NCBI GenBank assembly: GCA_947359465.1 | Contig: OX375879.1 | Coordinates: 89,007,578 to 89,071,577, forward strand | DNA: 64,000 bases | From: Metellina segmentata | Taxonomy: Eukaryota > Arthropoda > Arachnida > Araneae > Tetragnathidae | Direction: 5' to 3' | In this document: positions 44,401-56,400 of the stretch, one piece after another | Numbering within the stretch: position 1 is the first letter of the stretch | How the letters are laid out: each line of letters starts with the position of its first letter | Translations under genes and position numbers: made by a program | The notes under the pieces: generated by a model | Seen by the model: only the letters and a program-made list of their open reading frames with translations | The model's database searches: none | Told to the model about the DNA's origin: nothing

Positions 44401-47400
44401 CTAGTGCTGTCCATAATATTTCAAGATTTAAGGTGGTTTTGTGAAAATTTTGCTCTATGTCATAATCCATATATGCTCCTTCCCAGAAGAAAAGTGCATC
44501 TGAAACCCTTTATGAGGCAAAAGTTCTGATCGAAATTATAAATCATGCATGTCGGCATTTCTATATTTAAGTTTAATGTCACCATTCATTACCTTTATAT
44601 AGATGCCACTGCTTGTCTAGCTTAATCAATCTTTCTGCCATCTGTACATATCATGGGAGCATAATCTGAAATGCTATTAATAACTTCAAGTGCAAACTGA
44701 CTCATCGGGTTGGCTGGCTCATCGTGGCGAAGATGTGTCATTGGAAGGACTATGTGAAGTACGTCGAAATTTTTGTCCTGGTTGGGTCACCCTAGGAATG
44801 AAGGCCAGACTATATTCCCAGCTAAGTACTTAAAAGCAACTGAGGTTAAATCAGACTACGATCTTTACCGTACTTCACTAAATTTGTGTTGAAATTTTCT
44901 TCTTATTCCATGGATCAGTAAATAACATAAAAAATATCAGTTCATTTTAAAACATATTAACTCCTTTCCTTTCAAACTTTGCTATTAAACAGGATGTAAA
45001 ACATACTTTTTAAATTCAAAAATGTTATTTTTAGACATTTTTTTCAAAGGTATAATCACGCACTTCATCCAAATTTTAACAACATTAATTCTAGAAAAAT
45101 TATTTTTCTTTTTATTGGCATCACTGCTGATGTGTCTGGCTTTACTTCAACTAAGAGATAGCTGTGAGAGCAGATGGCTTTCTTCAAGAAGCAACTTTGG
45201 CACATTTTCAACTATATTTCATAAGAACACTTAAGTGTTCTGCTGCACGTGCGTAGCGGCAAATTTTAGTGAGATAAGCATTATAACTTCCCACTTTTGA
45301 CACGAGCTTAAAAATTTTTATACTACATTTTGCAATTTGAACCTTGAATCAAATCCATTAATATTCCATTTCATCAGCTGTTACACAATTTATTTACATT
45401 CCATGATGTAACACGAGTTTTGTAAATTTCTTGGACAAGAAAATGTTCAATTCATTAAGGGGAGGAAAAAAAGTGAAGACCGAGAAAAAATTGTTTAATT
45501 TAAATAAACTTCATTCAATTACAATTTTTTATTTACTACTTATTAGATTTAAAATCGATGGTAAAACAATATAAATTTATATTACATACGGTAGAATATT
45601 TGTTACAAAATTTTCTCTTCACGTAGGCTTTAGTAACCAAAATATTTTTATCATTTCAGTTTAGCTTTCTGTCCGGGGTTGGTATACCAGCGCCCCATAA
45701 CATAAGGGATCGATATCCACCTTTTAATAGACAGAGTATGTGCACCCATCTTCATGTTATTTCTACCGATCGCATGGTTTGAAAATATGTCACCTGGTTA
45801 TTGGAAATCCAAATAATGAATCCAAATGCGGGACAAATTATTGAGATTGATTGAAGTGATTATCCAGCGTTATTAAAAACACTTAAGCTATTCTTCGATA
45901 GTCAATCTATCGATTTGTAAGCAAACGTGACTTATCCTACTGAGATCTTACGACAACGACTTCGCCCACATGCTGCCCTTGATTTTCGGATTGTCGGAAC
46001 AAATATTTCGGATTGTCAGAGGTGACTGAAGTTGTTTTTTATCTAGTAAATAATCAAAACGAACAAAATACGAAGAAATGTATTATACCAAGATATAAAT
46101 AATTATGTGTACATTTATCTTCACGTTTTCAGTCAAATTTGTATTGAATTAAAAAATTATTTACAAACCCGTTTGAATCATTTATATGAAAATTTTCATG
46201 TGTAAAATCGGTACAGATTAACATCAAACTATACACATTTAAGTTTCGCAGTTATGAATCTGCAGTTAGAATTCGAGAAAAAGCAAAGAAACAGTTGTAT
46301 GACTGTCCATTTGAGGAAAATCATCATGCCCCATCTATCTCTGAAATAATACTTTACATATTTTTATAATAAAGCCGCGTTTGATATGCACTATATGGAC
46401 AAAAGTATTTGGACACTACAGAAATTAGGAGGAGGATACATCTTAGTGTGGGGCTGTTTTTCCTGCTTAGGACTTGGCCCATTGCTTTATGTACCTGGTA
46501 CCATGAACACTGACGAGATGTTCTGGATCATTCGGCCTTGCCTACACTATGGTAATACTACGCCGATGATGGTTGTTTCTTCCAACAGAATCGAGCTTCA
46601 TGTCATATTGCAAAACGTATGGTGGACTGGTTTCCAGAAAATGAGATTAATTTGCTTGACTGATCAGTTCAGATCCCCGATATCAATGCGATCGAGCACT
46701 TGTGGGATAATCTGGAGCGACGAGTGCGACACCGCCACGCACGCCCATCTTCACAATAACCTCTTCTCAGAGCATTGCAAGGGGCATGGCGAGCTATTCC
46801 TGCCCAGACTTACAGAGAACTTGTGGAAAGTATGTCTTGACGTGTTGGAGCTGTAATACAAGAAAAAGGAGGGCCTACCCGTTACTAAATAGAATAATAA
46901 AGTACTTTTCTGGAAAACATGCAGTGTCCAAATCGTGTATTAGGTGTCAGTTTTCGCGTATCCATATGAATAGACAAACGTAACTCCCCCGTTTCGTGCG
47001 CATTGTCGTTGGTAGTAACAATCATGCATCGAAGACTTAATTACACTAGAGCAGTGGTTTCCAAAGTGGTCCCTACGGACCCCCAGGGGTCTGTAAGACC
47101 GCTGAGGGGGTCTGTGGCAAATTAAAAATAATTTTGGGATGCATGGACAACGGCGTGGGGTCCGCGAAAGGTTTAATATAAAGTAAAATACTTGTGACTT
47201 ATTTTTATTGTTATGAAAGTTATAATTAATAACAATAAATATGAATTGGTAGTGATTTTTACGTCCTGATAAGAGAATTAATTTGTTTTTTTTCTGATAC
47301 CTTAAATGTTTGTCTTTTTTAAATAATAACAGTATGATGTGAGACGAATAAAAAATGCAGATAATATAGTGTTGAATATTTAAAATGTGGCTTTATTACG

Positions 47401-50400
47401 TTATCAGGAAATAGTACTTTACCTATGTGCCTTCTATGCAATAAAACTTTGTCAAACGAATCAATGAAACTTTTTAAGCTTAAGGAAAATTTGACAAAAG
47501 TCCATAACGACAAAAAAAAATAAAGATTTTTACATTTTTAAAATAGTCAAATAAAAATATTTGAAAACACCGTCATTGCGACAACTTTTAGCGACAACAT
47601 CTGAGCGAGACGATGATGGACTGTGTGCATCTTATTACATTTCTTTACTGATTGCAAAGTTCGAAAAGCCGCACACCATTGGTAAAGAACGTATTATATC
47701 AGCTGTAATTAAGGTAATACGCACCGTGCAGCATAAACCAGTTTTCGTTATTATAACAATTTCACTGAGTTATAATATAGTACAAAGAAGGATTGACGAA
47801 ATGGCTCAGTGCGTAGAAAATTCTTTATGTGAGTACTCAAAAACACCTGAATTCTCTATACAGCTTGACGCGGCAACTTTTCCAGCGAACGAAGCTTTAC
47901 TTTTAACTTTTGTGAGATTTGTAAAAGAAAACATTTTCCAATAATATTGTTATTTATCAAATGTTTTGAAACTGATACGCAAAGGAAAGCAATATTTAAT
48001 GAACCCAAAAGATTTTTCGATTTGAAAGCTATACCCTTGAGTAATATCCTCTCCGTTGCTAATGACGGTGCTCCAGCAATGATAATCCAACTACGAGGCT
48101 TTTTGACATACTTAAAACAAGCTATAGTGAATGTATTATCTGTACAAGGTGTCATTCATCGACAGCATTTTGTCACCAAAAATCTGAGTGCGATTTCATG
48201 GCTCACTAGATTATGTCATTAGAGGAGTTAATAATATCATAAGGAATGCCTTAATTGAGAGATTATTTGCTCAACTTTGTTTGGAAAATGATGAAGATTA
48301 TAATAGTTTACTACTTAGTATGGAAGTTCGTTGGTTATCTAAAAGTGCATGTTTGGATCGAATTATGCAATCCGATTCTGTGTTGGAATTCCTGGAAAGT
48401 AAGGACAATGATTTGCGGCCCAATTTAATTAATTCAAAAATGACAGCTTATATTAATCACATATTTGCCAAATTTAACGAATCTAATTTGAAGCTAGAAG
48501 GTGATCAATTAAATTTAATCTAAATTAAATGTATACTATCTGCATTTGTTACAAAACTTTTTCGAAACAACTTGGGGAGAGAAGAATGCTCTCAGTTTCC
48601 AAATCTTTAAAATTGCAAAAGCGAGATGTCAACACTTAACGGTTTTTTATTCTGGCCTCAGCAAAAGATTTGAAGACATTTTTCACATGGTTATCCCCGA
48701 TTGGGTGTTGGACCCTTTTGCAAGTAGACCCACAAACTCAGATGAATCCATACTAATACAGGATACAGGAGCAATATATTGAATTATTCACAAATGAGGA
48801 GCCGAGACCAATGTTTGAACAAGGATACATCAAATTCTGGTTACAAAATAGGTGCCAATTTTATATCCTGCATTATGTGTTAATGTGCAGAATTGTATTA
48901 ATTGCTTTCCTGTCTTCGTATTTAGTAGAACGTGGATTTAGTGCAGCTATGAGCTTCATCACGAAAAAAAGAAACCGACTGGAAATTAGTGGTCGTGGAG
49001 ATTTACGAATGTTACTCACAAATAAAGAGCCTAATATACATAATCTCATACCATCCCATCAGGTTCACCCATCTCAATAAAAAATGTGTTTTTGTATTTT
49101 AAAACAAAAAAGTTATAATTTCAATAAATACTATTTATTAGTATTTTAGCAAATTTATAGTAGTGGTAGTATTTTATCTCTAAAATACTACAACTATTTA
49201 TTTATTACTATAGATTATAATAGTTGTATTTTATTAAATAGTCCTACTTTCAATAAATACTGATTTCAATAAATACTACTTTCAATAAATACTCATTTTA
49301 GTAAATACTACTTTCAATAAATACTGATTTTAATAAATACTCAATTTAATAAATACTACTTTCAATAAGTACTCATTTTAATAAATACTACAATGAAAGA
49401 AAAAATATTATATTTCAATAAAGAAATACTATTTAAGACATGAAGGTTAAATTTGTAATTTTTCTACTATGCAGTTATGTGGAGTTATTTTACTTGGTGG
49501 TTCAAGGTCAGGTTCTTGCTATAAGAAGGTGTCCATGGACATACTAAGTTTGGGAACCACTAGAGGGACTAGACTACCAGGACCACTACTAGGGACTAGA
49601 CTACCACTACTAGGACCACTAGAGGGCACTAGAGGGATATATAATGGATTCAACTTTTTAAACATCTCCCGACGATAGCAGCATACACAAAATACAGGAT
49701 TAAACTATTTTTTTAAATCTACATTTTTATAGTCAAGAAAATGCTTAACTTTGCAATCTTCGTTGATTGGGAAAGTTTTACACAAGTCTTGATATATCAA
49801 TCATTGTAAAATCATTCTTACTTGGAATAATTTGTCATCAAGTTACTATCGAATTTATAACAAGTTCCCCGAAATCTTTAATAGATTAAGAAAAATCTTA
49901 GGATACATTCTTTCGGTTTATAGTATAAAGCGGCACACATAGAAATATTCAAAAATTTGTGCTTCAATGCTTTAAATTTCAATTGTGATCAAAAATTGCA
50001 CTTCCATTTTATGTAGCTCTTATTCTTCGAATAATGAAATTGTGTTTCCAACTTTAAACTATTAATAACATTTCAAACTTACCATCCCCAATCATTTCTA
50101 TACACTTAATAGACTCCCTGAAACATTTAAAATTAAACCGAGGAAAAGGGAAAGAGTAAATTATTTCTCTAAAGGGCATATTTCTTTTAATCTAGAAAAA
50201 TAACTTGCGCTAATTTCCCAAATTACAATTTTATTCATTCATTTCTGTTCAATTTATTTTATATTTTTTCTTTCCTTTTCCTTTTCAATGAATATTATGC
50301 TGGCCTTGGTCGAGCCTCTTATCGAGACAAATAGAATATTTCCTATTAGCATTACATCCATCCATTTTTAAATATTTATTAACTCCAGGTTTTTTTTTAA

Positions 50401-53400
50401 TTTTTATTTTAAAAAATTTCAAAAGTTTGAGATTTACTTAAATAATTTAAACTCAAAGTTTCTTAAATACTTATATCTATTGATGTCAGTGTCGCTACTC
50501 ACATTTTATACCTTATTTAAATCCAGTCATGAAAATAAACATCGATATGTAAATTTCATACCGCAAAATAAAATAAATTAGTCAAATATATAAAAGTTAC
50601 CTGATTAAGTTACCTGTAAGTTTTATTTCAATTAAAATATGTAACGAAAGTACGCATCTAAATTATGTAACCGCAATTAGTATTTGAAAGTCTTTCTCAA
50701 TTCCCCTCATTTACTTGTGCAAAGACCATTCTGTAATTTTCTACATTTCACTCTCGAAAACGTTTTTTGTAGACACAGATTTCTACCTCCCTTATTTCTT
50801 AGTGTATTTTGTAATCAGAATTTGCCGAAGGATTTCATTAGAGTGCCGAGCTTTTCCATCTAATTAAGCTGTAGATACATTCCGTAGTCATTAATTTATG
50901 TTGTTTATATTCGCTTGTTAGCTCCACCAGTATTCGATTTATGAACCAATATTTTTGTGAAATATAAAGAATAGGTAGATGCTTTATTCGCTACTGTACT
51001 TCATACATTATTTCCCTTTAATGAGAAAAATTTATAAAAATAAATTATTTGCTAAAATATTGTACTAAAGAAAATTATAATTAACTTTTAAATAAACAGT
51101 TTTTAACGCACATAATTACACCCGTTATAAATGTAAAATGATTTTATTGCATGAACCTGTTTCTAAATCTCTGAATAGACGTTTTATTAGAGTTTGAAAG
51201 GTTTTGATTTGTATCGTAAAATTTTGTGTGCGTCAAACATCAATATAAAAGTGAATTGAGACCTCAGAAATAAACAAATGCTCTTAATCTAAGTAGGAAA
51301 TTTCAAATAAATTGGATTAATATAATTATTTTAACTAAGTGCAGCAAAAGGTTTTGAGTTGGAAATTTATAAGCACAATAAAAAGGCAACTGAAATGTTT
51401 TATTCAACTTTGTAATAACTTTTAAAAACTCTCTATATTAAAAAAAAAGTTACTACCGCCATCACAGGATTGAAAATTCGCTCTTTTTGCTCTATTTTAA
51501 GGTAGTTTCCCGAGAAAGTACGCACCAGAAAATTGCGAAATTGACATAATTTGTTCAAAATTGTACAGGGAACAAAATGGAGAAGATTTTTTTCCCTATG
51601 CGGCTATTAGTTTTAAGTGTCAAAGTAAGAAAAGGGAAATGTCTTTTGGGAGTGAGCAAAACAAGTGCAAATTTTTTTAATGTCTTCAACCGTAAGTTTT
51701 TATAGAGTAACTCTAAACGTGAAGTTTTCCACCTCGCCGAGTTCTTTTTTAGAACTTTCAATTTGGTTTCTAGAAATGATTTTTTGAAATTCTGGAAAAA
51801 TCGTGACATTTTCGTTATTTTTAACTTTTTGTTGTTGTTAAAACTGTCATATCTAAAGCTTAATATTATTAGTTTTACAATTTGAAAATACAACCTGAAA
51901 GCTTAGAATGTACTCTTTCTTATGGTAAATTTCTTTTTAAAATTGGTTATAATTTTATATGTTATTGTATATAAAATTAGTTGGCGAGCTTTAGAGAGCG
52001 AGCAGGGGGCGGAGAACACTAGTTATTTCATATTTGAAAAACATAGACACAAAACGTGAACACAATTACGTTTCAGTCACAAGAGTTAAAGGGATGCAAA
52101 CGACTTTCATCTGGGTCTCACGCTTTCCACGTCTTATATCCTTCCGTTCTAAAGATAAATATAGATTCCTCTATTGTCCTCGCCTTTCTTCTGAATCTTT
52201 CACATCACTAACCTTTATTTTGTTTCTGGCTCATGTTTACGGCTTGATTCACGTGCGCTTTTCTATATGGTGAATTGGTGATATGATAATACTACTACTT
52301 AGTGTTGATAATACTACTACTTAGTGTTGATAGTGATCAGATAATACTACCATACAGCTGTTATATTCTATTTTACATGTTAAATTATGAGGTAGGTAGT
52401 TGTTTAACGTCACACTTGGGCAATTGACGACGATCCGGTATCATTACAAAAGAGAAAGATAGGAAGACAACACCTTGTAATTTTGAACCGTGATCAGATG
52501 ACGAGATCAATACATGAGCTGGCACCTCACTCTCGGGAACTTCCACGCAACGGCAATTAAATTCTAAGGAAAAAATATTACGAATAATCTGACTAAGTTA
52601 TTCTTTCTAGAAATCATTCTAATTCTTAAAGATTTGATCTGTAGATTACTGTAGGCGTTTAATTAATGTTTATAATCTAAATAGGAACCCGAAAATACGA
52701 ACACCTTACCATATTCCCGTCCTTTAAATCGCACAAGCAAAAAGTATCATTAGACTTCGAATATATTGTCTACTACAAATAAATTTGCATTTTATTTGCA
52801 TAAGGGTCCATATCCATATTTATTTAGGAATTATTTCAAAAAATTTCAAAAAGTAAAACCGACTTTTAACGTCGTGAAAAGATTATACCGTATAAAAATT
52901 ACCTTTTAGCGTTTATCGAATCATAATTGGAGGAAATGAAGGCAAAAACTATTTAGTGTTCGTATTAATGTTTAGAATTTTAAAATGAATGTCAAGCATT
53001 GTATTTTCAAAAACTATCCGAATTGAAGAGGTACGACTTTTTTTGATGTTATCACATTGCTATGTTACCCAATCCCTATTTTTTTCCGTTCACGACATTT
53101 TTTATTTGGTTGTCTTGGTTTGGCACAGTGGCCAAATAGGGCCATTGCGCCATAAAATCTCAAAACAACCAACCAGCCTCCTAGGCATAGAATCAAACTT
53201 CACAGTAAGTCTCGATCACGGCTAACTAATTAACATGAGGTACAAGCTGATAACCAAAGCTGATCACCAGAAGAAATTCTCGTGAAATCAATATGGGGTT
53301 TTCATATTGAGCAAAGATTCTCTATCGGGTTGAGGTCTGCAGAACCTTTTGGAAAATTAAGAACCCTGATGCTGTTACCTTCAACCACGGCACTTTTGGA

Positions 53401-56400
53401 AGCTATATCGCTTGCTAAACATAAAATATTCATCTACAAAGTTATTCTCCACGGCGTCAAGTATCATGGCATGTTCAAGTTTGTTACATTACTAGACCCT
53501 GTTTATCAAGAGACTTAATCTCGTTTAGGACTAGCATAACTACGCGACCTTATTCAGGTTGAACAGGAAAATTGAAAAAGGGACCAAATTAATCACTTTT
53601 CAGTAAATAGAAATATTCCAACATCATAGAAGTATTTGGGGTAAAAATGTAACGCTTTTGGATATTTTTATAATTTCTACAGGTTATTTTTGCAAATACA
53701 AAAGAGGATTTTGAATTTGAGATGAATTTGAATGAATCTCTTCAAAGTTCTTTTCCTGTAAAATTGCTGTACCTTAAATCGTAAAAATGATGTACCTACT
53801 GTGAATAGTCTAGCACTCATAGTTTCCCTATGAATATTATTTTTTCGTTATGAAACTCTTCCACCAGGCATTTTTAAATTTCCATGTCTTTAAGGAAGAA
53901 TGACAAGTTAACTTAATAAATTATTCATGACTAAATATTTTTTGAACAAATGTATTTTTTCTTAAAAATTCTATTAGTGCACAAGTAAGCACAAAATAAC
54001 AGAAGAACTTGTTTTAGAGCTGAATGTCTTTAGTACAGAAAAAGCAAATGTAACCGATTACCTTTTTACGGTACCTCGATTTGAGTGTTTTCTTCACTAG
54101 AAAATTACTGTTTTCAAGATTCAACAATTAGTTGCTTACACAATGTTAAAAAACAGTAAAAAAGTGAAAAACATTGAAGCTTAATCTTGTATGAAGTGAA
54201 ATAACCGTGACAACAAAATAATTCATTCCTTATTCTGGAGAAATTCAGCTTTTACAATAATGCAAGCAATCTAAATGTAAAAATCTAAATGGTTTGTAAG
54301 TTTTTTTATTGATATCATCACATCATATCGAGTTCAACAGCATATTGGAATTTCTTAACGAATATTGATTTCAACATCCAAAGGTCTGAAGGTTTCATCC
54401 AAAGGTTTGTTCATTATTTAAGTATTTCTCAAAATTAAATTCTTAAATGATCTTTCAAATTATTTTTGATTTTTTTCCCATTTCATAAGAAATTATAAAT
54501 TAAAACTTGATAGCGTATAGAATATACATGATGCAAAAATTAATCCTTTTTCGGTAGTAATTTGTTGCTCAAAATTTAACAAGATAATTAAATTTTAAAC
54601 CCAAAACAAAATAATGAACAAATCGAGTTCGAAATTCAGTCATTACAACGTCAGAAAGTTGTAATAGAATAGATTCATTTTAACTTAAACATATTTTAAA
54701 TCATAAAAGAGACAACTGTGTCACCAAGACTCAAAAATTTAAATTAAAAATTAAAATTAATGACCAAAATTATTGTGATACCCATATTTCGCATGCTGGG
54801 ATTCAAAATACATATGAGTTGGTAAGCAGAAAATACTTTTGGACAGGAATGCACACTGACACTCGAAATTATGTTTTGTCATGTGACATATGCATTCGAC
54901 ATAAAAGTTACACTGCCAAAAAGGCTCCATTACAAGACATGTCACTAGTAGAGCGTCCTGGATTATTTGTGTCCATGGACATAGTTGGACCCCTAGGAAA
55001 TGCTGGACATGTTTTAACCTTTATAGATCATTTTTACAAGCATGTGGCATTATATCCTTTGAAAAGTATCGCACTCTGAGGCGGTTACCAAACATTTATT
55101 ACATAACATTGCTCATTATGGTAGGATGTCTCAAATTCTTACTGATTTGGGAATGCAATTTACGTCCGAGGTTTTTGAACTAATTAGTCAGATTTTGGGA
55201 GTGAAATTAATTCACAGTTCATCAATGTAATGGAGCATCGGAGATAATTAATTCCTCCTTAAAAACTTCCATTAACACCGTAAGAGAAAAAGATGTATCT
55301 TTGGAAAATGCTCTAATTATATATATACACCAGTCATTATACAATGGATCTGTTCATGCCACTACAGGTTTTACTCCAAATCATTTACACTTTGGGCGCA
55401 ATCTCTCTCTCTCCTTTGATACATTTTATAATGATATTACGCCTACTCATTTAGACAAAGAACATTATATTTCAAAAATGCAGCAGGATTTGAAAGTCGC
55501 ACATGAACAGGCTTACACATCATTAGAGAGAAATTGCATCCAACAAAACAACAGGCAACATGCCAGGGCTAAATTGAGAATTCTGAATGTTGGTGATACT
55601 GTTTATTTGAGGTCGAAATATGTGTTTAAACCTAAATACACAGGGCCTTATTGCATTATTTCAAAACGCAGTAATGTGAACTTTAGAATTAGACTCTTGG
55701 ACGATGAATCTGTCCCTGTTTTTAAGGTGCATATTGATCGCTTACTACTAGCACCCGCAAGAAAGACTGTATTGATTGACAACTGTGATGGAAATCTTCG
55801 GATGTCTACTCCTCGTTATCAATTGCGTAATCGTACCATCAATTAATATTGTGTTTTTTCGATGATGTAATAATGAACTCATGGACGCTATAATGATATG
55901 TAGAACATTTGTGAACATTGACACTCTTACGAAGAAAAACATCTGTGATACTTTATTACTTAAAAATGATATTGAGTGTAAATTACTATATAAAATGCTT
56001 AAATTCAAATAACGTTCTTCCAAGTACACTCTATAACAAAAAAATCGACGCACCAAGAAGGAGTTGTCCGATGGAGACAAAAATTGGTGGATAGGAAAAT
56101 TATGTACAGAATAGAAAATTATTAAAATTTCAGAACAATTGAATGATTTATTTTAGTTACAGTAACGATCTCACTAAGGTGTTGACCCGCCTCTAGCCTG
56201 GATGCAAGCTGCCACACGGCGTGGCATAGACCGATAAAGCTCCCGGATGATCTCCTGCGGTATTTCTTGCCAATTTTGTTCCAATTGTCGTACTACGTAA
56301 TCAACATTCCCAACCGGATGCAGTCGCCTTCACATCATATCCCAGACATGTTCGATGGGAGAGAGATCTGATGATATGGCTGGCCAAGGAAGTGTTTGAC

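Larger units (their letters stand above)
47052..49562 (+). mobile_element. hAT element of ZBED5/SCAND3-like type
   Basis: The left end CAGTGGTTTCCAAAGTGGTC and the right end AAGTTTGGGAACCACTA are hAT-type inverted termini. The first 130 bp (GGACCCCCAGGGGTCTGTAA) form the GC-rich subterminal region typical of this group. CACTAGAG lies next to both ends, but on the right it overlaps the terminus, so I do not claim a definite 8-bp duplication. The element sits in intron 4 of the host gene. Confidence 0.7.

Noticed and set aside
51555..51893. 112-codon minus-strand frame
   Set aside because: Lys/Leu/Phe-rich, no domain, no convincing splice context; probably a chance frame in AT-rich DNA.
52681..52770. 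Possible minus exon reading TIYSKSNDTFCLCDLKDGNM with donor ATG|GTAAGG
   Set aside because: Phase 0 at both ends does not fit between exon 3 (out 2) and exon 4 (in 2).
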